Below are positions 7,854-16,173 of a stretch of DNA of 64,000 nucleotides, one piece after another. How positions within the stretch are numbered: the stretch's first letter is position 1; the number at the start of each line of letters is the position of its first letter. The stretch spans positions 7,266,001 through 7,330,000 of the forward strand of contig NZ_VIWV01000001.1 in the NCBI RefSeq assembly GCF_007829875.1, given 5' to 3'. The notes beneath the pieces are model-generated. The model ran no database searches. It was not told the origin of the DNA and worked only from the letters and a program-made list of their open reading frames with translations. The position numbers and the translations under genes are program-made. This stretch comes from Streptomyces capillispiralis (GTDB taxonomy: Bacteria; Actinomycetota; Actinomycetes; Streptomycetales; Streptomycetaceae).

Positions 7854-9242
7854 ATGGCCCGTGAGAGAAACGTCGCCCTTGCCGCGCTCCTGCGCGAAGC
7901 GGGCTGGTCCCAGCCCCAAGCAGCCGCCGCGGTCGCTCGCGTTGCCGCGGAGAGCGGTGTACGCGAACTGGAGGCCATTTCCCGCTCCCACATCGCCATG
8001 TGGGTCCAGGGCACGAAGCCCAGTGGACGAGCGCCTCATATCCTGCGTGAGACGCTGTCCCGCAGGCTCGGCCGACGCCTCACCCTCGCTGACCTCGGAC
8101 TGGAAGATGGGCCGACAGGATCCACTGACAGTAGTTCTGACTGGAGCGTCGACCCTCTGACCGTGCTGGCCGAGCTGGGAAGCGACGATCTGGACATGCA
8201 CCGACGCAAGCTGTTGGCTACCACCGCGTACTCGGCCGCCAGCCTCGTCCTGCCTGCCGCTCCATGGTGGGCAGCCGCCCCGGCCGCGGCGGCCTCGCGC
8301 CCTGCAGTCTCCTCCCGGCTGGTGACTCAGGCTGACATCGACGATGTCCGCAAACTGACCACCTTCTACTCCGCGAGGGACCAGCAGCGCGGTGGAGCCT
8401 CGGGGCGCTCGGCCCTGGCCGGCCATCTTCGCGACGAAGCGGTGCCGCTCCTGGGCAGCAGGTTCCGAACGGAACAGCACCGCCGGGATACGTACTCGGC
8501 TGTGGCAGAGATGACCTACCTCGCCGGCTGGATGGCCTTCGACGCCTCCGAGCATCGGACCGCCCAGCGCTACCTCACCCTCGCCGCACGCATTGCGGCC
8601 GAAGCCGCAGACGGACCGCTGGGCGGCCACATCTTGCGTGCCCTCGCCCATCAAGCAGTCGACCTCGGGCACCCACGCAGAGCGCTCGACCTGGCAGACG
8701 CCTCCATGTCCCGCACCCACTATGGCCAGGCCAGCTCGCGGGAGAAGGCCCTGCTCGCGGTAGTCCATGCCCGCGCCCTGGCCGCCGGCGGCGACCGCCG
8801 CGGCACTCTCGCGGCCATCAGTCGCGCGGAGAGGGACCTCGCACGTGCCGATAACGAGGATGCCCCCGACCGCGTCAGCTTCTTCCAGGAAGCCTCCCTC
8901 GCCCACGAGACTGCGTGTGCCTTGCGGGACCTGGGAAATCCTCTCGACGCGGAGTTGCATTTCCAGCGCAGCGTCGCCACCCGCCGGCGGCAGCAGTATG
9001 CCCGTACCCACAGTGTGACGCTCGGCTACCTCGGTGCTGTCCAGGTCCAGCAGGGACGCCTTGATGAGGCATGTGGTACCTGGGGACAAGCGCTGGACGC
9101 CATGGCTGGCGTCCAGTCCGGCCGCGCCCGCGACGTCATCGTCCGCATGCAGAGCGACCTCTCGCCTGTGCGGCAACGTGGTGGCCGCCACGTCGCCGAA
9201 CTGGACCGCCGGGCGCGGGAAATGCTGCGCGCCATAGGCTGA
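7854..9242 (+). CDS. XRE/TPR-type transcriptional regulator (NsdA-like)
   Basis: A 462-aa protein from the ATG at 7854 (GAGGGG upstream). In-frame extension to 7710 is possible but adds sequence unlike the family. Residues about 1-75 are a helix-turn-helix-like region (ALAALLREAGWSQPQAAAA and ISRSHIAMWVQGTKPSG). At about 118 there is MHRRKLLATTAYSAASLVLP, a Tat-like segment found inside many such Streptomyces regulators and probably not a secretion signal here. The C-terminal ~250 residues are helical repeats of TPR type (YLAGWMAFDASEHRTAQRYL, ALDLADASM...). Homologues such as NsdA act on sporulation and antibiotic production. Its target is not evident. The layout matches that of the regulator at 10518. 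Confidence 0.82.
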   Translation: MARERNVALAALLREAGWSQPQAAAAVARVAAESGVRELEAISRSHIAMWVQGTKPSGRAPHILRETLSRRLGRRLTLADLGLEDGPTGSTDSSSDWSVDPLTVLAELGSDDLDMHRRKLLATTAYSAASLVLPAAPWWAAAPAAAASRPAVSSRLVTQADIDDVRKLTTFYSARDQQRGGASGRSALAGHLRDEAVPLLGSRFRTEQHRRDTYSAVAEMTYLAGWMAFDASEHRTAQRYLTLAARIAAEAADGPLGGHILRALAHQAVDLGHPRRALDLADASMSRTHYGQASSREKALLAVVHARALAAGGDRRGTLAAISRAERDLARADNEDAPDRVSFFQEASLAHETACALRDLGNPLDAELHFQRSVATRRRQQYARTHSVTLGYLGAVQVQQGRLDEACGTWGQALDAMAGVQSGRARDVIVRMQSDLSPVRQRGGRHVAELDRRAREMLRAIG

Positions 9243-9314
9243 CCACAGGGCACGTCCGCAGCTATTGACGGCAGCTGCTGAACACGCGACCCCGTTAGAG
9301 AGGAACGAGCGCCG

Positions 9315-9815
9315 ATGGCAACGTACGAGGTCGAATCGATCGCAACGGTGGTCGGGGGCCACACCCGCGTTCAGGACGATTACCAGGGCGGAGTCGAGTC
9401 GGTCATCCGACTCAACGAGGCGTACCCGCTTGAGACGCTGCAGGGAATCGAAGAGTTTTCCCACCTGACGGTGACCTGGCTCTTCCACCTGGCGCGACCG
9501 GAAGATGTCCAGCTCCACGCACGCAGCCCCCGCGGGAATCCGGACTGGCCGTCGACCGGTACCTTCGTCCACCGCAACCATCGGCGTCCCAATCAACTGG
9601 CGATCAGCTACCCGCGGCTGCTCGAGGTCGAGGGACGGGACCTGTTGGTCACCGATCTCGATGCTGTAGACGGAACGCCCGTGATCGACTTGGCACCGTA
9701 CTTCGAACAGATGGGGCCTCGTGGCCCGATCCGTCAGCCCGCCTGGCCCGGCGAGATGCTCGAACCGAATTACTGGGCGAAGGCAAGCGAACGGCCCTCG
9801 GAGCGCCCTGTGTGA
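9315..9815 (+). CDS. TsaA/TrmO-like SAM-dependent methyltransferase
   Basis: A 166-aa protein of the TsaA/YaeB (TrmO) family, which in E. coli N6-methylates the threonylcarbamoyl-adenosine at tRNA position 37. Family features are the beta-barrel core with FSHLTVTWLFHLA, HARSPRGNPDWPSTGTFVHR (the 'R-PNR-G-ah-'-like region) and RPNQLAISYPRLLEVEG followed by VTDLDAVDGTPVIDLAPY. The ATG is preceded by AGAGAGGA. In actinobacteria several TsaA-like paralogues exist and their substrates are largely untested, so the tRNA role is inference. It is convergent with the anti-sigma-type gene. Confidence 0.85.
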   Translation: MATYEVESIATVVGGHTRVQDDYQGGVESVIRLNEAYPLETLQGIEEFSHLTVTWLFHLARPEDVQLHARSPRGNPDWPSTGTFVHRNHRRPNQLAISYPRLLEVEGRDLLVTDLDAVDGTPVIDLAPYFEQMGPRGPIRQPAWPGEMLEPNYWAKASERPSERPV

Positions 9816-9877
9816 CAGAAGCGACTGAGCTGCCCGGCTTGCCATTTGCATCGTCGGCAACCAACTGGAGGTCTGGC

Positions 9878-10387
9878 TCAAGCTGCAGCCCTCGCGTCTT
9901 GGAACTCACACCACGTCTCCTCGCCGCTGCTATCCCATGCGTCTGAGATCGCATCGACCAGCCGGATCCCGCGCCCCGATTCACCGTCGGGTCCGGCTTC
10001 CTTGAGCACAGCGGGCGCCGGGTTGTGGTCGGTTACCGAGACACGCACCACGTCGACGCCCACCGTGATGCGGAGCACGACTTCGCCCTCACCGTGGACT
10101 ACGGCGTTGGTGACCAGCTCCGAGACGGCCAGTACGACGAGCCCCGCCACCGGCTCCGAAACACGGCACCGCCGCAGGAACGCCCTGGCTATGCGCCGCA
10201 TCTCCCCGACCTTCGCGAGGTCGGGGAGAAGGGCCGCCTGACAGGCATGGGATGCCGCCGGTACCTCTGCCCTCGCCCATGCGCCGGGCTCGTCTTCCTG
10301 AACGGGCCTGACGCATGACGCGCCTGCTGTGTCCGCACAGCTACGGATGCCCCCGCCGGGCGGGGCCGCCTCTTGGAGCCTGGTCAT
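9878..10387 (-). CDS. ATP-binding anti-sigma-type regulator (HATPase_c_2)
   Basis: A protein of 169 aa if the ATG at 10387 is used. No ribosome binding site decides the start, and in-frame starts at 10483 and 10519 would give longer proteins, the last overlapping the divergent XRE gene start. The GHKL ATPase fold of the SpoIIAB/RsbW type is clear: LAVSELVTNAVVHGEG (N box) and DGESGRGIRLVDAISDAWD (G boxes). In Streptomyces such single-domain proteins, numerous per genome, regulate sigma factors or anti-anti-sigma partners; no partner is encoded next to it. It is often paired, as here, with a divergent XRE/DUF397-type regulator. Confidence 0.8.
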   Translation of the reverse strand: MTRLQEAAPPGGGIRSCADTAGASCVRPVQEDEPGAWARAEVPAASHACQAALLPDLAKVGEMRRIARAFLRRCRVSEPVAGLVVLAVSELVTNAVVHGEGEVVLRITVGVDVVRVSVTDHNPAPAVLKEAGPDGESGRGIRLVDAISDAWDSSGEETWCEFQDARAAA

Positions 10388-10517
10388 GTGGGCTATGGCA
10401 CCGCGCGGCGACGCCGTCGACCAGGGGAATCCAGAGGGGGAAAAGTACGGCAAGGGGGAAACTGCAGGGGGAATTGAGGCCATGATTGGATTCCGCCCAC
10501 CAACAGAGGTCACACTC

Positions 10518-11759
10518 ATGCCAGACCCGTTCGCCGACCTGCTCCTCCGGCTTCGGCAGGAGGCGGGCCGGACTCAGGAGGAGCAGGCGGAGGCGATCAA
10601 CGCTGTCTCCGGCCGGGACACCATGACCCGCCGAGAGATCAGCCGTTATGAGAACTTCGAGAACATTCCTACCAACCACACGATCGGGCACATCGCGGCG
10701 GCCTGTGGTGTCCCCTTCGAGGAACTACAGCGAGAGGCCAAGGCCGCCCGCGCTCGGAAGAGAAAGGGGCATGCCGATGCAGGGGAGGAGCAAGACGCCG
10801 TGAAGCGTCGCACGCTCCTGGGTAGCGCCACCATCGGCGTGAGCGTGGCCGCCGAGCCCTGGGGGCGCCTCGCCTTCGCCCTCAGCAAGGGGGCCAAGAT
10901 CGATTCGCCCGCTGCCGCCGCGCTCATCGACCGAGCCGCTGAACTGCACGTCCAGGAACTCAACCTCAGCGCGCGGCGGCTACAAAAAACGGTCGAGTCG
11001 CATCTTGACGCGATCACTGCGGCCCTGCCTCGTGCAGGCGATCACGAAGGCGCTCTCACCATCGCCGCCGGAGAAACCGCCGCTCTGGCCGGTTGGGTGG
11101 CCTGGGACCTAGGGGAGCACGACAAAGCCAACGCCTACTACAAAGTCACGTCGCAGTGCGCGGCGGCTGCCGGGCATCCTCCACTCCGAGCCCTGGCCCT
11201 GACCTACAGCAGCTACGGCGCTTTGACGCCAAAGGCGAAGATGGAGTTCCTCTCCCAAGCCGCCAACGACGTGCGCGGCCACGGTAACGCTACTGCTGCC
11301 GCCTGGGTTCTCGGTAGGCGTGCGGAAGAAGCTGCGGCGGCCGGCGACGAGGTGGGGGCGCTCCGGGCGTTAGACCGAGCGCGCTTCGCTTACGATTTCG
11401 CGGACCACGCCAGCGAGCAGGCATGGGTCAGGTTCGTGACCCCATACCGCATGGACTCGTTGGCCCTGTCCGTGTACGGCCAGCTGAGGCGTCCCGAGCT
11501 CACGTCCACAGCTGATACCGCGGTCGACCGCCTCGGAGACGGACTACCGGACGGGGGCGTCGTGGTCCTCGGTGATCTCGCTTCGGCCCTACTGCGTGGG
11601 GGTGACGTCGATCAAGGGGTGTACGTGTCACGTCAGTTCGTCGCAGCTGCAGAGGCCAAGCCCAACACGATGGGCAAGGAGCGCGCATCGACTATCGCCT
11701 CGTCGCTCCCTGACAGTGAGCAGGAACTCGGCCGCCATCTACGGAAGTTCGCATCCTGA
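10518..11759 (+). CDS. XRE-family regulator with TPR-like C terminus
   Basis: A 413-aa protein. The ATG at 10518 follows GAGGT by eight bases; the open frame extends 63 codons upstream without a convincing start. Residues about 1-65 are a Cro/C1-type HTH (LLLRLRQEAGRTQEEQAEAI, then TRREISRYENF). About residues 95-120 carry VKRRTLLGSATIGVS, the same internal Arg-rich/hydrophobic motif as in the regulator at 7854. The remainder is TPR-like helical repeats (AGWVAWDLGEHDKANAYYKV). It probably binds DNA and senses a ligand or protein through the repeats. The gene is divergent from the anti-sigma-type ATPase, a common pairing in Streptomyces. The target is unknown. Confidence 0.85.
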   Translation: MPDPFADLLLRLRQEAGRTQEEQAEAINAVSGRDTMTRREISRYENFENIPTNHTIGHIAAACGVPFEELQREAKAARARKRKGHADAGEEQDAVKRRTLLGSATIGVSVAAEPWGRLAFALSKGAKIDSPAAAALIDRAAELHVQELNLSARRLQKTVESHLDAITAALPRAGDHEGALTIAAGETAALAGWVAWDLGEHDKANAYYKVTSQCAAAAGHPPLRALALTYSSYGALTPKAKMEFLSQAANDVRGHGNATAAAWVLGRRAEEAAAAGDEVGALRALDRARFAYDFADHASEQAWVRFVTPYRMDSLALSVYGQLRRPELTSTADTAVDRLGDGLPDGGVVVLGDLASALLRGGDVDQGVYVSRQFVAAAEAKPNTMGKERASTIASSLPDSEQELGRHLRKFAS

Positions 11760-11833
11760 GACCCCACACGCAGTAGGCGGGTAAGCCCAGGACGCGAGCG
11801 CCGTCGTACGGGCGGCCCGGCGCTCCGCAGAAC

Positions 11834-12154
11834 CTATGCCGTCTCCTCGATAACCCAGGATAGGTACGCCTCCGACCCGCCGGTCACGGGCAGCGTGATC
11901 CACTGGGGAACGTCGTAGGGGTGCTTCTCGTGCAGCCACGCCTCTAGTGCCGGGAGACGGTCCGTCGTAGTCATGTACGAGATCCGCCACTCCTGCGCCG
12001 TCTCGACCTTCCCCTTCCACCAGTAGAAGGCTGTGATCGGCGCATCAATGTGAACGCCCGCTGCCAGCTTGCTCTCGACCGCGCCACGGGCCAACGCCTT
12101 CGCCTGATCCTCGTTGTCGCTGGTCGTCTGCGCGATCACAATCTCGTTGGCCAT
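11834..12154 (-). CDS. cutA: CutA1 divalent-cation tolerance family protein
   Basis: A 106-aa protein of CutA1 length and layout: an early strand IVIAQTTSDNEDQAKALARGAVESKLAA, ITAFYWWKGKVETAQEWRISYMTT (the conserved W-KG-v-EW region) and HPYDVPQWITLPV near the C terminus. CutA1 proteins are trimeric PII-like folds linked to copper and divalent metal tolerance, although the physiological role is unsettled. GAGAGG lies seven bases before the ATG. The neighbours give no further clue. Confidence 0.92.
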   Translation of the reverse strand: MANEIVIAQTTSDNEDQAKALARGAVESKLAAGVHIDAPITAFYWWKGKVETAQEWRISYMTTTDRLPALEAWLHEKHPYDVPQWITLPVTGGSEAYLSWVIEETA

Positions 12155-12405
12155 GCAATTACCTCTCCAGTTCAGTTACCGCGACTCTACCGAGCCGTCA
12201 AGGGCACACGTCACGCTGCTGAAACAGCATCATCCCGGCCCGTGCCGGACCATCCGCTAAACAGAGCGGCGTGATCATGCGGGTCACCGAGCCATCGAGG
12301 CGGCGACGCCCCTGTCCGAGGACGGTCACGGGTAGTTGCGGCATCGAAAGCGGAACCCCGCAATTAGGGGGCACAGAGCCGCGGGCACACCCGAGTGCGT
12401 GACCT

Positions 12406-12774
12406 GTGAACGTCGACCGCACGACGGCCCGTCCGCTACTGATGGACTTCAAGCGGGTCGCCGTCGTGCCGTCGGAGTGTGATCTTGACTCTATGGCCGC
12501 GGAGATGACGACGGCCAACGCGGCCACCGAGACCGAGTACGCCCAGTTTCGCGAGACGTACGGCACGGACGTCACCGAGGTGCGAAGGATACGAGTTCCT
12601 CCTCGCGAGTTGCGCATGGCAACCTACAAGCCCCGTATGAGGCCACGCGACCGAGTGGCAAGCAGAGGCTCAGTACCGTGTCGACTGCCTGCATGGCCGT
12701 GCAGCGCCGTGACCCTGGAACTGGAGAGGGATCCATGTAACCCTCACGAACACTCCGACACTCAGGTGTTGTAG
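12406..12774 (+). pseudogene. Possible gene remnant of unknown function
   Basis: A GTG-started frame of 122 codons. The first ~60 codons have the high third-position G+C of a real Streptomyces gene and read sensibly (FKRVAVVPSECDLDSMAAEM, TEYAQFRETYGTDVTEVRR). After about 12590 the composition of the frame degrades (rare codons CGA, ATA, CGA) and the tail looks non-coding. I do not recognise a family. The simplest reading is a truncated or frameshifted gene in the gene-poor stretch left of the integrase. A short intact orphan protein is the alternative. Confidence 0.25.
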
Positions 12775-13480
12775 CTCTTCAGTTTCACTTCGCTCCCCAA
12801 TTGCCTGCGCCCTCCACTGGTATGTCTGCAGCGTAGCCGGCGACCTCCGCCGCCTTCTTTTCGGAGGTTGTCTGCCGCTCGTCCGGGCTGGTCCCTGGCA
12901 TCGTGCACATCGACATCAAGGTGCGACCGAGTCAGGTGAAGGAGGAGCACGCCTTGCCCCTCTTCTCCGACGGAACGCCCCCTGCGTCTTTCGGTTGGCC
13001 TTCCCGCGGCTCGGCATTCGCCCACGGCAGACGAGAAACAGCCCCGAAGGACTGGAACCTCCTCTGGGAATATGTCAACGTACAACGTCCCGGAAAATAC
13101 CAGGTCAGTGGCGGGATTCAGGATTCCAGGCCGACCTGCACGTCGGCCATGACGACGTCCGACACCTCGCGCTGCTCGGCCTCATCGCAGAGGCCCCGAC
13201 CCAAGGAGCACCCCTGTCGAATGCCGCTCTCCGATCGGTCCGATTCAACGCCCCCATCTGCTCGACACTTGGTGCCCTGAACGTATGGACCACATCGGAG
13301 CGAGAGGATTGCGCCGCTCCTCCCCGGCGCTGTGCCTCTGTGTTTGTGCGACCGCGTTGACAACGGACTCGGGGTGTTCGTGACGGACGGCGCGGCCTTG
13401 TTCTCCGATCGCGCCGATTGGCCCCCTGCGTTTCGTCCGTTGCAATCGTCCGTGAGTTGCCCTGCGGGGCGCAACATAGA
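12775..13480. other. Gene-poor stretch left of the integrase module
   Basis: No reading frame here has both a good start and sensible codon bias on either strand. Base composition is lower in G+C than the flanks in places. This is consistent with degraded mobile-element DNA. Nothing else is recognisable. Confidence 0.4.
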
Positions 13481-13481
13481 C

Positions 13482-13514
13482 CACGATCGCCGGTTGGCCA
13501 AACCGGCGATCGTG
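13482..13514. terminator. Long perfect hairpin (14-bp stem, 5-nt loop)
   Basis: CACGATCGCCGGTT (13482-13495) and AACCGGCGATCGTG (13501-13514) are perfect inverted repeats around the loop GGCCA. There is no following T-run, but Streptomyces terminators often lack one. It may be a bidirectional terminator of genes now lost, or an operator or recombination site of the mobile element. Confidence 0.5.
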
Positions 13515-13702
13515 ACGACCATTGAGGTGTTCTCAGCGGCTGTGCTTGGCGGTGGAGCCGTTCGGACACCATGGCCCTTCATGTCGGCGACCAGTAGTCC
13601 CCGTAACTGACAGAGTTTGCCCATCAGTTGCGGCGGAGTGGGTGCAAGTCGAGCACTGCTGCTTGGGCCGCCGACATATCTGGAACATCCGAGGAAACAT
13701 CA

Positions 13703-13900
13703 ATGGCTCGTCCACCTGCGCTCAAGCTCGCCGAGGTCCTAGCGGAAATCAGGATGAGCCCGTCGGCTTTCTATCGCCTGCGCGCTCGCGGTCAGGCACC
13801 CCGAATGATCAAGCTGCCCAATGGTGAACTGCGCTGCCGCCGCGCCGATCTGGATGCGTGGTGGGATGCGTGTGAAAGGGATACGCCTGGATGGCGATGA
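13703..13900 (+). CDS. Small helix-turn-helix protein, excisionase-like
   Basis: A 65-aa protein with GAGGAA seven bases before the ATG. The sequence ALKLAEVLAEIRMSPSAFYR, then KLPNGELRCRRADLDAWWDA is typical of MerR/AlpA-type 'helix-turn-helix domain, excisionase family' proteins: a winged helix followed by the 'G-lRfr-sDLdaWl' ending. It overlaps the start of the integrase gene, so the pair is a xis-int module. It probably acts as recombination directionality factor or as regulator of the integrase. Confidence 0.8.
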   Translation: MARPPALKLAEVLAEIRMSPSAFYRLRARGQAPRMIKLPNGELRCRRADLDAWWDACERDTPGWR

Positions 13901-15285
13901 GTTATAACATCCGCTTCTGGGAGATACGTGAGCGCCCCGACCGGCGCAAGCCTTTCCAGATTCGGTGGACGGTTAACGGGCGAGAGAAGTCTGAGTCCTT
14001 CATCGCGTTCGCGCTTGCTGACAGCCGGCGTGCGAAGCTGATGACAGCCGCGCGCGAGGGTGAGCCGTTTGACGAGCACACAGGTCTGCCAGCATCCGAG
14101 TTGCGGTCCATCAAGCAGCGCACTACGTGGTACGACCTGGTGCACGAATACATCGAGCAAAGATGGGAGCGCACGCCAGGGAACACCCGCCGCACCCTGG
14201 CTGATGCCTTCGCTACGGTCACGCCCGCCCTGGTACGCCCCGGCGCAGCCTATTCCGATCCGCGGGTACTGCGGCGTGCCCTGTACTCGTGGGCATTCAA
14301 CAAGAAAGCTTGGGAGTGCGAGCCCACCGAGGAGTGGCTCCATGCGCTGGACTGGATGAAGCGCAACTCGCTGCCGGTCAGCGCCCTCGCGGAAGCCGAC
14401 GTTCTGAGGCGGGCCCTCGATGCGATGTGCCGCAAGCTGGACGGCAAGGCGGCTGCGGCTAAAACAGCCCGACGCAAGAGGGCTGCGTTCAACGAAGCTC
14501 TCAACACTGCGGTGGAGAAGGGGTACTTCGCAGAAAACCCCCTCAAAGGGCTCCGGTGGCAAGCGCCAGCAGTCAGTGAGGAGGTGGATCCGGCCGCCGT
14601 TCCCAATCCGGCCCAGGTGCTTCGGCTGCTCGAGGCCGTTGCTCGCCAGCGGGGGCGGGGTCCTCATCTTGAAGCATTCTTCGGTTGCATGTACTTCGCG
14701 GCTATGCGGCCAGCAGAGGTCATCCACCTTCGGATCGAGCAATGCCACTTGCCAAAGACGGGATGGGGCATGCTGAACCTCTCGGGCGGGGTCGTCACGT
14801 CTGGCAAGGGGTGGACCGACGACGGTGAGGTGCACGAGGTGCACTCGCTCAAGCGTCGCGCGGCAAGCGCGACGCGGCCTGTTCCCATCCCGCCGCAGTT
14901 CGTACGCATGCTGCGTGCCCATGTGAATCGGTTCGACGTGGCACCTGACGGTCGACTTTTCCGGAACCAGGCTGGCAACTACGTGGACGCTGCCGCCTAC
15001 GGCATCACATGGGCGCGGGCCCGGGAATACGCCCTGACCCGTACTGAGCGCACTTCTCGCCTGGCCAAGCGGCCTTACGATCTCCGTCACGCCGGGATCT
15101 CGTTCTGGCTCTACTCCGGAGTGGACCCGGCCGAGTGCGCCCGCCGCGCCGGCCAGAGCATCGAGGTTCTCTTTCGCCACTACGCCAAGTTCCTTGACGG
15201 CCTTCGAGAGCAGGCGAACCGTCTCATCGAGCAGTCCATGAACGAGTGGCAGCGCGTCAGTCAGGGTGACGTACCCGAGGGCTGA
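13891..15285 (+). CDS. Tyrosine-type site-specific integrase
   Basis: A protein of 464 aa from the ATG at 13891, or 462 aa from the ATG at 13897, which overlaps the xis-like stop as ATGA. The N-terminal part (about 1-190) holds an arm-binding and core-binding region. The catalytic domain runs from about 240 to 440: the first Arg is in FAAMRPAEVIHLR, the second in YDLRHAGISF (Tyr in the usual first His position, a common variation in actinobacterial integrases), and the nucleophile is in LFRHYAKFLDG. The usual LGH triad residue is AGQ here. It catalyses integration or excision of a mobile element. Only xis and a candidate att remnant are near it, so the element may be small or decayed. Confidence 0.9.
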   Translation: MAMSYNIRFWEIRERPDRRKPFQIRWTVNGREKSESFIAFALADSRRAKLMTAAREGEPFDEHTGLPASELRSIKQRTTWYDLVHEYIEQRWERTPGNTRRTLADAFATVTPALVRPGAAYSDPRVLRRALYSWAFNKKAWECEPTEEWLHALDWMKRNSLPVSALAEADVLRRALDAMCRKLDGKAAAAKTARRKRAAFNEALNTAVEKGYFAENPLKGLRWQAPAVSEEVDPAAVPNPAQVLRLLEAVARQRGRGPHLEAFFGCMYFAAMRPAEVIHLRIEQCHLPKTGWGMLNLSGGVVTSGKGWTDDGEVHEVHSLKRRAASATRPVPIPPQFVRMLRAHVNRFDVAPDGRLFRNQAGNYVDAAAYGITWARAREYALTRTERTSRLAKRPYDLRHAGISFWLYSGVDPAECARRAGQSIEVLFRHYAKFLDGLREQANRLIEQSMNEWQRVSQGDVPEG

Positions 15286-15400
15286 ACCGGGGGTTTGGTC
15301 CGTGACTGGTCCGGAAGCACTGGTCAGGAGGGGTGCAGTCGTGGGAGGAATTGGGAGTTAGCACGCAAGCCGGGCCCGGTCGAGAACGGGTTGCACGAAG

Positions 15401-15434
15401 GGCGCCTGACGGGTGAAAACCCAGGTCAGGCGCC
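15401..15434. terminator. Strong terminator hairpin between integrase and gene remnant
   Basis: GGCGCCTGAC (15401-15410) and GTCAGGCGCC (15425-15434) are perfect 10-bp inverted repeats. Inside the loop GGGT and ACCC can pair as well. It lies 115 bases after the integrase stop and 14 bases beyond the stop of the minus-strand gene fragment, so it can terminate transcription from both sides. Confidence 0.75.
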
Positions 15435-15447
15435 ATTTCGCATGTGT

Positions 15448-15516
15448 CTAGAAGAAGCCCAGCCTCTTCGGCGAGTACGACACCAGAAGATTCTTCGTCT
15501 GCTGGTGGTAGACGGC
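15448..15516 (-). pseudogene. Severed 3' end of a gene; candidate attachment site
   Basis: On the minus strand 22 codons with strong GC bias at third positions encode a plausible C terminus (…QQTKNLLVSYSPKRLGFF, then TAG). An in-frame TGA stands directly before them (15517-15519). The terminator above follows this stop at the distance expected for a real gene end. An intact gene tail with its own terminator, but no gene body, directly beside an integrase is what integration into the 3' end of a gene leaves at one att site. I cannot name the parent gene. Confidence 0.4.
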
Positions 15517-15519
15517 TCA

Positions 15520-15960
15520 GATGCAGTTGGACCAGCGAAACAGCGACCCTGTGACGCCCCCGGGCCGTGGTCGCAGTACCACGGTTCGAAGGGGGCGGCT
15601 CCGGCGCACTATGGCTGTGAGTGCGCCTCCGCTGCTTTTCGCCATTCGTCGGTAGAGATCCGCTTGGCGTGACCGGGGCTGTTTCCGCAGGTGAGAGATG
15701 GACGGTCACGCGCCGTGTGAGGACTGGCGGGAAAGGGCCGTGGTGAACCGCTTGGGAGCTGAGAAGGGCATTCGCCCAGCTGAGCTGCCTCAGGCTCGCT
15801 GCCTCGTGAATTGGCCTGACGGTGTGGGCACTCCTGGCCTGATGGCGACTCGACCGGGGCGTAGCGCCGTGATGACCCATCAGTTGCTGTCAGTGCCCAC
15901 TGCTACACCCTTTTGTTGGGATGAGCCGCGCTCCGCGGCCCACCGACGGGAGGGGGAAAC
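15520..15960. other. Intergenic stretch without recognisable gene
   Basis: Between the gene-end fragment and the small membrane protein I see no convincing coding frame, RNA gene or repeat. It presumably holds the promoter of the downstream nuclease genes. Confidence 0.4.
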
Positions 15961-16173
15961 ATGTCGAAGGTGCCGGACGGGTTCCACCGGGTGCGCGGAC
16001 ACATCCGTCGCAATCCGAAGCCCAGGAGTGCCAAGCGCATGAGCGGTTGGATGATTGCCGGCTTACTGGCGGGAGTGTGGCTGTGGGGGCAGGTGTTCGG
16101 GTTCAGTGAGTCCACTGCCACGACACCGCCGGCGGATCCGAAGCCGGCGGCCAGCGCGACGGGCGACCGCTGA
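15961..16173 (+). CDS. Small single-pass membrane protein upstream of Mrr-like nuclease
   Basis: A 70-aa protein with a GGAGGGGGAA ribosome binding site before the ATG. A basic N terminus (RVRGHIRRNPKPRSAKRM) precedes one hydrophobic segment (MIAGLLAGVWLWGQVFGF, about 31-48) and a Thr/Pro/Ala tail. I do not recognise a family. Its stop overlaps the start of the nuclease gene by one base (TGATG), so the two are translationally coupled and their products probably meet at the membrane. Confidence 0.65.
   Translation: MSKVPDGFHRVRGHIRRNPKPRSAKRMSGWMIAGLLAGVWLWGQVFGFSESTATTPPADPKPAASATGDR

Noticed and set aside
7173-9881. A 902-codon minus-strand frame across the TPR regulator
   Set aside because: Only its last 163 codons, with their own ribosome binding site at 7664, look like a gene; the rest is antisense to the clearly coding regulator.
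13105-13624. Two overlapping minus-strand frames (155 and 168 codons)
   Set aside because: No codon bias, no ribosome binding site and low-complexity Arg/Ser-rich translations.
15585-15610. GGTTCGAAG resembling a tRNA T-loop near the integrase
   Set aside because: No acceptor stem, anticodon arm or CCA-proximal pairing can be drawn around it.
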